Of a stretch of 12,671 nt of DNA, positions 7,899 to 12,671 are shown piece by piece (position 1 is the stretch's first letter; every line of letters starts with the position of its first letter). The notes beneath the pieces are model-generated. The model was not told the origin of the DNA, searched no databases, and saw only the letters and a program-made list of their open reading frames with translations. Position numbers and translations under genes: made by a program. The DNA comes from Micrococcaceae bacterium UBA6021 (GTDB lineage: Bacteria > Actinomycetota > Actinomycetes > Actinomycetales > Micrococcaceae): contig DIZT01000243.1 in the NCBI GenBank assembly GCA_002427975.1, positions 12,521 to 25,191 on the forward strand. Reading direction: 5' to 3'.

Positions 7899-8619
7899 CC
7901 GGGGCAAGCTGGGCGACCACCAGTACGGCAGTGACGGCGCCGGCAGCCATGATCGCCGCCAGCACCACGATCTGGAAGCGCCCTGCCTCCAAAGGCGAAA
8001 TCCCGCCGAAGATGGCTCCCACGAACGCTCCCGGGAGCGTAACCAGGCCTGTGGTCCTTGTCTGGTCCGTGGCCGGAATCAGGGCGGCGTGGACGGAACG
8101 GCGGGCGAGATCCAGGGTTGCCTGCCGCGCCGAAGCACCCAGGGCCAGCCAACCCTCCACCTCGTCCCAATGATCATGGACGGACTCGGCGAAGCGCCGG
8201 CCAGCCAGAACCGCAACGGTCATGGCGTTGCCGATCACTATCCCGCCGATAGCCAGGGCATAGCGGGGCGTGAAACCGATGGCGCCGGTGGCGAAAATGA
8301 TGAGCAGCGTGGCGGCGATGCCCGCAGCCATCGAACCCCCAACGAGGCCCAGGTGTTGCCAGCTCCAGCCGACCCGCCGCGTTGCACTGACGGTGGCGAC
8401 GGCGAACATCACCAGCAGCGCAGTGGCAACCCAGACCGGGTTGGTGATCACGCCGCTGAGAATAAAACTGACGGCGGCCAGTTGCACCGCTCCCCGGAGG
8501 ATCGCCAGCGCGGGAGAAAACCTGGACGGCACACGGAATGCCAGCAGCACGGCCACCGCCAGCGCCATCAGGAGACCGACGCCCGCCAGTGTCGGCACGA
8601 AAGCTGCGAGCTCAGGCAT
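7870..8619 (-). CDS. FetB/UPF0014-family ABC transporter permease
   Basis: A 249-residue, very hydrophobic membrane protein of the UPF0014 (YbbM/FetB) family. In E. coli FetA (ATPase) and FetB form an iron exporter protecting against oxidative stress. Family marks: LRGAVQLAAVSFIL (41-54), IGGIVIGNAMT (124-134), LALGASARQA (158-167), and the C-terminal loop TTGLVTLPGAFVGAIFGGISPLEAGRFQI (189-217), equivalent to the FetB 'VGLVSLPGMMTGQIL' region. Several transmembrane segments are visible, the first around residues 7-28. No ATP-binding partner is adjacent: the next gene on one side is a glycoside hydrolase, and on the other an importer with its own ATPase. The start at 8619 has no ribosome site but follows TAAGCT by six bases, so the mRNA may be leaderless. 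The metal and transport direction are unproven. The 3' end overlaps the GH76 gene by 29 bases. Confidence 0.85.
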   Translation of the reverse strand: MPELAAFVPTLAGVGLLMALAVAVLLAFRVPSRFSPALAILRGAVQLAAVSFILSGVITNPVWVATALLVMFAVATVSATRRVGWSWQHLGLVGGSMAAGIAATLLIIFATGAIGFTPRYALAIGGIVIGNAMTVAVLAGRRFAESVHDHWDEVEGWLALGASARQATLDLARRSVHAALIPATDQTRTTGLVTLPGAFVGAIFGGISPLEAGRFQIVVLAAIMAAGAVTAVLVVAQLAPVRVRPALPR

Positions 8620-8625
8620 GAGGCC

Positions 8626-8631
8626 AGCTTA
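8626..8631 (-). promoter_or_regulatory. -10 element of a likely leaderless promoter for the FetB-like gene
   Basis: On the minus strand TAAGCT lies exactly six bases before the ATG at 8619, so it would span -12 to -7 if translation begins at the first base. No Shine-Dalgarno sequence is present. A weak GTGACG (8652-8647) lies upstream with a short 15-base spacer. Confidence 0.45.
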
Positions 8632-8710
8632 GCCACCGGTCCGTCGCGTCACGGGGTAACTACGGTGTCGCGCCCCCGGCTAATTAAGTCACGCAACAGT
8701 TACGTAATTG

Positions 8711-8728
8711 ATGTGATCCTGCTCACAT
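8711..8728 (+). promoter_or_regulatory. CRP/GlxR-type regulator binding site
   Basis: ATGTGATCCTGCTCACAT contains TGTGA, six bases, TCACA: a perfect match to both half-sites of the CRP consensus and to the pattern bound by actinobacterial cAMP-receptor proteins such as GlxR. It is centred near 8719.5, about 60 bases before the transcription start predicted from the TTGGTG / TACGCT promoter, a position typical of activation. If instead the promoter is TTGATG (8708-8713) / TACGTT (8731-8736), the site would overlap it and repress. Binding itself is inferred from the motif alone. Confidence 0.6.
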
Positions 8729-8742
8729 AATACGTTTGCGGC

Positions 8743-8772
8743 TTGGTGGCTTAGGTATGGCTAACCTACGCT
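8743..8772 (+). promoter_or_regulatory. candidate promoter of the iron-importer operon
   Basis: TTGGTG (8743-8748) and TACGCT (8767-8772) are separated by 18 bases and predict a start near 8779. The DtxR/IdeR box fills the spacer, as expected for an iron-repressed promoter. An alternative pair is TTGATG (8708-8713) with TACGTT (8731-8736), 17 bases apart, which would put the iron box just downstream of the start. Confidence 0.4.
8751..8769 (+). promoter_or_regulatory. DtxR/IdeR iron box
   Basis: TTAGGTATGGCTAACCTAC matches the 19-base DtxR/IdeR consensus TTAGGTTAGGCTAACCTAA at 16 positions; the mismatches are 7, 8 and 19. Both half-sites TTAGGT and CTAACCTA are intact. Iron-loaded DtxR/IdeR represses iron-uptake genes in actinobacteria, and the operon downstream is a ferric-iron importer, so motif and context agree. 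Confidence 0.85.
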
Positions 8773-8779
8773 TTCTCAG

Positions 8780-8807
8780 GTGGGCCTCCCCGAATGCCCC
8801 GGCCCAC
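8780..8807 (+). repeat. 7-bp hairpin in the leader of the iron-importer operon
   Basis: GTGGGCC (8780-8786) and GGCCCAC (8801-8807) pair around a 14-base loop. It starts about one base after the transcription start predicted at 8779, so it could form a 5'-terminal stem of the mRNA; it ends 45 bases before the start codon. There is no T-run, so it is not an ordinary terminator. Confidence 0.4.
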
Positions 8808-8852
8808 AAGGACTCCGGTCCCGTTGACTTTTTCCCCAGAAAGTAGCCCTCA

Positions 8853-9908
8853 ATGAAGATCCGCAACAGCGCTCTGGCAGGCATTGCACTGGCCGCCACT
8901 GCAGCCCTCGGACTGACCGCCTGCGGCGGCAGCACCTCCCCGGCAGCCACCGGCTCCGCAGCCGCTGACACTAAAGTGTCTGGCGAAATCACCGTGTACA
9001 ACGCCCAGCACGAGGAACTGACCCAGGCATGGGTTGACGAATTCACCAAGGAGACCGGCGTCAAGGTCACCCTTCGCAGCGGCGAAGACCCGGAGATGGC
9101 GAACCAGATCATCCAGGAAGGCGCAGCCTCCCCGGCGGACGTCTTCCTGACCGAAAACTCCCCCGCCATGGCACAGGTCGAGAACGCCGGGCTCTTCGCC
9201 GACGTCGACAAGGCCACTCTGGACCAGGTTCCCGCCGAGTACCGTCCGAGCACCGGCAAATGGACCGGCATCGCCGCCCGCTCCACCGTCCTCGTCTACA
9301 ACAAGACGAAGCTGAGCGAAGACAAGCTGCCCAAGTCCATGCTGGATCTGGCCAAGCCCGAGTGGAAGGACAAGTGGGCAGCTGCCCCGTCCGGCGCCGA
9401 CTTCCAAGCGATCGTCTCTGCCCTGCTTGAGCTCAAGGGCCAGGCCGCAACGGAGGAATGGCTCAAGGGCATGAAGGACAACTCCAAGGCCTACAACGGC
9501 AACAGCGCGGCCATGAAGGCAGTGAATGACGGCGCAGTCGACTCCGCGCTGATCTTCCACTACTACTACTTCGGTGACCAGGCCAAGACCGGTGAAAACT
9601 CCAAGAACATCGGTCAGTACTACTTCAAGAACCAGGACCCGGGTGCTTTCACCTCCGTCTCCGGCGGCGGCGTGCTGAAGAGCTCCAAGAACGCAGCGGC
9701 TGCGCAGGCCTTCCTGAAGTTCGTCACCGGCAAGAAGGGCCAGGAAGTCCTCCAGACTGGCACCTCCTTCGAGTACGCCATCGCCTCCGGCGCCGCCTCC
9801 AACGAAAAGCTGGTCCCGCTGAAGGATCTGCAGGCACCTGTCGTGGACCCGGCTAAGCTCAACTCCACGACGGTTACCGAACTGATGACCAAGGCAGGAC
9901 TGCTGTAA
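8853..9908 (+). CDS. ferric iron ABC transporter substrate-binding lipoprotein (FbpA/FutA family)
   Basis: A 351-residue binding protein that captures Fe(3+) outside the membrane and hands it to the permease. The N-terminus is a lipoprotein signal: positively charged MKIRN, a hydrophobic stretch, then the lipobox LTAC with the lipidated Cys24. The mature domain begins with EITVYNAQHEEL (45-56), where His53 matches the iron-ligand histidine of Haemophilus FbpA (YNGQH). Glu101 in ADVFLTEN matches its ligand glutamate, and Tyr237-Tyr238 in IFHYYYF match the tyrosine pair that binds ferric iron. All four expected ligands are thus present. Length is normal for the family. The start at 8853 has AGAAAG upstream. 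It is the first gene of a three-gene importer operon, followed after four bases by the permease, and is preceded by a DtxR/IdeR box and a CRP-type site. Confidence 0.95.
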   Translation: MKIRNSALAGIALAATAALGLTACGGSTSPAATGSAAADTKVSGEITVYNAQHEELTQAWVDEFTKETGVKVTLRSGEDPEMANQIIQEGAASPADVFLTENSPAMAQVENAGLFADVDKATLDQVPAEYRPSTGKWTGIAARSTVLVYNKTKLSEDKLPKSMLDLAKPEWKDKWAAAPSGADFQAIVSALLELKGQAATEEWLKGMKDNSKAYNGNSAAMKAVNDGAVDSALIFHYYYFGDQAKTGENSKNIGQYYFKNQDPGAFTSVSGGGVLKSSKNAAAAQAFLKFVTGKKGQEVLQTGTSFEYAIASGAASNEKLVPLKDLQAPVVDPAKLNSTTVTELMTKAGLL

Positions 9909-9912
9909 TTCA

Positions 9913-11505
9913 GTGACCACTGATCTATCGGCTCGCCCTTCGGCGGGGAGCACGACGACGGCGGGCAGGGGCACCCGCCCCCGCCCGCCATTGGGCGTTT
10001 CTGCCGTGTCCGTCACAGCGGTGCTCATCGCCCTGTTCTCCCTGATCCCCTTGGGCTATGTCATCTTCATGACGGTGACCACCGGCTGGGACACCGCCGT
10101 CGGCCTTGTCTTCCGGCCCCGCGTTGGCCAACTGCTCCTGAACACTGTCTTGCTCGTGGTGTTCACTGTGCCGCTGTGCCTGGCACTCGGCGTGGGCGGC
10201 GCTTGGCTGGTGGAACGGACCAAGCTTCGTGGCCACAAGATCTATGCGGTGCTACTGGCCGCGCCTCTGGCCATTCCCGCTTTCGTTAACAGCTACGCCT
10301 GGGTCTCGGCCATTCCGTCGCTTGAGGGCATCTGGTCCGGCGTGCTGATCGCCACGCTGTCCTATTTCCCGCTCGTTTACATTCCCGCCGCGGCAACCTT
10401 GGGGCGGCTTGATCCGGCGATCGAACAATCCGCGGCATCTCTGGGCCTGGGGCCCTGGGCCGTCTTCATCCGCGTGGTCCTTCCGCAGCTGCGGATCGCC
10501 ATGACAGGCGGCGGATTGCTCGTTTCCCTCCATCTGCTCGCTGAATATGGCGCCTTCGCGATGATCCGCTTCGATACCTTCACGACGGCGATCATGGTCC
10601 AGTTCCGGTCCACGTTCAACGGCACCGCAGGCAACATGCTCGCGAGTGTGCTGGTGTTCTTCTGCCTGGTGCTGTTGCTGGTGGAGGTCAGGAGCCGAGG
10701 AACGGCCCGATATGCCAGAGTTGGCTTCGGCGCACAGGCCAAGGCCACCCGGGCACCGCTGGGCCGGCTCCAGGTCCCGGCTCACCTCGGGCTTCTGGCC
10801 GTGACCGTGACGGCCTTCGGGCTCCCCCTCTGGTTTGTGGCGCGTTGGGTCATTGCCGGCGGCACGGACGCGTGGTCCGCCGCCGAGTTCCTCCCGGCCC
10901 TGTTTCAGACGCTTATTTATGGGGCTCTGGGGGCAGCCGTCACTACCGTCGTTGCCTTCCCCATGGCGTACTTGGCAGTGCGGTATCCCTCCTGGTTCAG
11001 CAGGATGCTGGAGCTGTCCAACTACGTCACCAGCTCCATGCCCGGAATTGTCGTGGGACTGGCATTCGTCACCGTCAGTATCCGCGTGGTGCCCGGCGTT
11101 TACCAGAGCGCCGGCCTACTCATTGCAGCCTATGTGCTGTTGTTTCTGCCCCGGGCCCTCGTCAACCTCCGCGCCGGGCTCTCACAGGCCCCAAAAGAAC
11201 TCGACGAGGCCGCCCAGTCACTGGGCAAAGCCCCGTTGGCCTCGTTCCTCAGGGTGACTCTGCGCCTTACCGCCCCGGCCGCCGCAGGTGGGGCCGCGCT
11301 GGTGTTCCTGGCCATCCTTAACGAGCTGACCGCCACGCTGCTACTGGCACCCAATGGCACTCGGACGCTCGCCACCGAATTCTGGAGCAAGAGCAGTGCG
11401 ATCGATTACGCGGGCGCGGCTCCCTATGCCTTGCTGATGATTCTGCTCTCAGCCCCCATGACCTACCTGCTTTTCCAGCAGTCCAAGAAAGTAGCCGGAC
11501 AGTGA
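9913..11505 (+). CDS. ferric iron ABC transporter permease, two fused domains (FbpB/SfuB type)
   Basis: A 530-residue membrane protein carrying two copies of the binding-protein-dependent transport domain in one chain, as usual for ferric-iron permeases. Each half has an EAA loop that docks on the ATPase: EQSAASLGLGPWAVFIRVVLP (171-191) and DEAAQSLGKAPLASFLRVTL (431-450). Transmembrane segments are visible around 32-53, 74-98, 111-127, 240-257, 292-313, 335-354, 377-390, 400-412 and 503-519. The N-terminal tail (about 28 residues) is polar and rich in Ser, Thr, Arg and Pro. The GTG start at 9913 lies four bases after the stop of the binding-protein gene and has no close ribosome site, so it probably relies on coupled translation. 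The stop overlaps the ATPase start (GTGA, 11502-11505). Confidence 0.95.
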   Translation: MTTDLSARPSAGSTTTAGRGTRPRPPLGVSAVSVTAVLIALFSLIPLGYVIFMTVTTGWDTAVGLVFRPRVGQLLLNTVLLVVFTVPLCLALGVGGAWLVERTKLRGHKIYAVLLAAPLAIPAFVNSYAWVSAIPSLEGIWSGVLIATLSYFPLVYIPAAATLGRLDPAIEQSAASLGLGPWAVFIRVVLPQLRIAMTGGGLLVSLHLLAEYGAFAMIRFDTFTTAIMVQFRSTFNGTAGNMLASVLVFFCLVLLLVEVRSRGTARYARVGFGAQAKATRAPLGRLQVPAHLGLLAVTVTAFGLPLWFVARWVIAGGTDAWSAAEFLPALFQTLIYGALGAAVTTVVAFPMAYLAVRYPSWFSRMLELSNYVTSSMPGIVVGLAFVTVSIRVVPGVYQSAGLLIAAYVLLFLPRALVNLRAGLSQAPKELDEAAQSLGKAPLASFLRVTLRLTAPAAAGGAALVFLAILNELTATLLLAPNGTRTLATEFWSKSSAIDYAGAAPYALLMILLSAPMTYLLFQQSKKVAGQ

Positions 11506-12668
11506 TCGAATATTCCTCCTCCAGGCTTCCGGAACCGCGGATCGCACCGTCGGTGGCAACCAGCACCAACAGCCATCTGCAGATCGCCGACGTCACCAAG
11601 AACTTCGGCCCGCAGGCCGTCCTGAGGGGCGTGAACCTGTCCGTGGCCAAGGGCGGCACCACCGCCATTGTGGGCCCCTCCGGCTCAGGGAAGACCACGC
11701 TCCTACGCCTGATCGCCGGTTTTGAGCATCCGGCAACGGGCAGCATCTCGCTCGACGGCACCAAGGTGGCGGGCGACGGCGTCTGGGTGCCCGCGCATAA
11801 ACGCCACGTAGGGTATGTGGCCCAGGATGGGGCGCTTTTCCCGCACCTGACGGTTGGCCAGAACATCGCGTTCGGCCTGGATACAGCCAAGCTGACGGGC
11901 GGCCGCCGCGCGGCGGCAGGCCGGATCAACGAACTGCTGGACATGGTCTCCCTGGACCCCTCCATGGCCAAACGCAGGCCACACCAACTCTCCGGCGGGC
12001 AACAGCAGCGTGTGGCACTGGCCCGCGCGCTGGCCCGCGAACCCGAACTGATGCTCCTGGATGAGCCTTTTTCCGCTCTCGACGCCGGCCTGCGCGTGGC
12101 CACCCGGCGGGCCGTGGCCAAGGTTCTTGCCGAAGCCGGCGTCACCACCATCCTGGTCACCCACGACCAGGCCGAGGCCCTGTCCTTCGCGGACCAGGTG
12201 GCCGTGATGCGCGGCGGCAAGCTGGCCCAGATCGGCAACCCGTTTGTGGTTTACACGCGCCCCGCCGACCGCGCCACCGCCGAGTTCCTGGGCGACGCCG
12301 TCATCCTGGACGCCTGGATGGAAGGCTCACTGGCCACGTGCTCGCTCGGTGGCATCCCCGTGCGCCGCCCGCCGGCCCAGGGCCGTGTGCAGCTGATGCT
12401 GCGTCCGGAGCAGATCCGGATCGCCGAGGATGGCCCAATCCGCGGCGTGGTGGTGGACACCGACTACTTCGGCCCGGAAACCACCGTGCGGCTCAAACTC
12501 TCTGTGCCACCTGAGCTGGCGGACGGCGCGGACCACCGCTACCCCGGCGGCGGCGAAGTGATCACCATCCGGCACTGGAACGCCTCCATCGCGCGGCCGG
12601 GAATGGAACTCTGCCTGCGCGTGGTGGGCGAAGCCGTAGCGTTTCCGCTTGATCCGACCGGTGATTGA
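11502..12668 (+). CDS. ferric iron ABC transporter ATP-binding protein (FbpC type)
   Basis: A 388-residue ATPase that powers the importer from the cytoplasmic face. All motifs are present in order: Walker A GPSGSGKTT (58-66), Q-loop Gln108 in YVAQDGALFPHLT, signature LSGGQQQR (163-170), Walker B LMLLDE with catalytic Glu188, D-loop SALD (191-194) and switch His221 in VTHDQ. The C-terminal part from about 290 holds a TOBE-like domain (LMLRPEQIRI, then GVVVDTDYFGPETTVRLKL), as in the FbpC/PotA/UgpC group. The first 24 residues before HLQIADVTKNFG are not part of the ATPase core. The GTG start at 11502 overlaps the permease stop by four bases; AAAG lies a few bases upstream. The gene ends three bases before the window edge, so no terminator or further operon gene can be judged. 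Confidence 0.95.
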   Translation: MIEYSSSRLPEPRIAPSVATSTNSHLQIADVTKNFGPQAVLRGVNLSVAKGGTTAIVGPSGSGKTTLLRLIAGFEHPATGSISLDGTKVAGDGVWVPAHKRHVGYVAQDGALFPHLTVGQNIAFGLDTAKLTGGRRAAAGRINELLDMVSLDPSMAKRRPHQLSGGQQQRVALARALAREPELMLLDEPFSALDAGLRVATRRAVAKVLAEAGVTTILVTHDQAEALSFADQVAVMRGGKLAQIGNPFVVYTRPADRATAEFLGDAVILDAWMEGSLATCSLGGIPVRRPPAQGRVQLMLRPEQIRIAEDGPIRGVVVDTDYFGPETTVRLKLSVPPELADGADHRYPGGGEVITIRHWNASIARPGMELCLRVVGEAVAFPLDPTGD

Positions 12669-12671
12669 GCC

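Noticed and set aside
6702..7907. A 401-codon minus-strand open frame opposite the GH76 gene.
   Set aside because: The plus strand carries the GH76 motifs; the opposite frame has no recognisable domain and would also cover the shared promoter spacer.
8700..8707. The palindrome TTACGTAA next to the CRP-type site.
   Set aside because: Eight bases alone are too short to name a regulator, and no second copy was seen.
8850..10028. A 392-codon minus-strand open frame opposite the iron-binding lipoprotein gene.
   Set aside because: The plus-strand protein has a lipobox and all iron ligands; the antisense frame shows no family motif and is a high-GC shadow.
11318..12238. A 306-codon minus-strand open frame opposite the ATPase and the permease end.
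   Set aside because: It is rich in Ser, Arg, Ala and Thr, typical of an antisense shadow, and lies opposite intact Walker A, signature and Walker B motifs.

Overview
The window looks like ordinary chromosomal DNA from a high-GC actinobacterium. The protein sequences, GTG starts, dense packing, a DtxR/IdeR-type iron box and TAnnnT -10 elements placed for leaderless transcription all fit. The best guess at genus level is Arthrobacter or Pseudarthrobacter (Micrococcaceae); this is an inference from overall protein resemblance, not proven by any marker. I found no RNA gene, insertion sequence, CRISPR array, prophage part or clear sign of recent gene transfer. No gap without a gene exceeds 300 bases; the longest is 8620-8852 (233 bases), and it holds the main regulatory region.

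Layout, left to right. (1) 1-2816, minus strand: phosphoenolpyruvate carboxylase (ppc), almost complete, with the window edge cutting off only about the last two residues and the stop. (2) 2961-3641, minus: a small NADPH:F420-reductase-like dinucleotide-binding protein. (3) 3773-4606, plus: a DUF1684 protein, divergent from (2), with a perfect 12-bp hairpin in the shared upstream spacer. (4) 4603-6641, minus: a two-gene operon of a short-chain dehydrogenase followed by an acyl-CoA dehydrogenase, joined by an ATGA overlap and probably working together in acyl-CoA oxidation. (5) 6744-7898, plus: a GH76-family glycoside hydrolase with no signal peptide, probably translated from a leaderless mRNA. 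(6) 7870-8619, minus: a FetB/UPF0014-type ABC permease without its ATPase partner. (7) 8853-12668, plus: a complete ferric-iron ABC importer (lipoprotein, fused double permease, ATPase).

The most informative part is 8620-8852, between the permease of (6) and the iron importer of (7). It carries a CRP/GlxR-type site, a strong DtxR/IdeR box and a possible 5'-terminal mRNA hairpin. This suggests that iron uptake here is repressed by iron and also tuned by a cAMP-receptor-type regulator. A FetB-like permease, a family known for iron export in E. coli, is transcribed away from the same spacer, so import and possible export sit back to back.

I did not find a convincing undescribed system. Items worth a second look are the dual-control iron promoter, the orphan FetB, the cytoplasmic GH76 enzyme, the hairpin between divergent genes and two tail-to-tail gene overlaps that leave no room for ordinary terminators.
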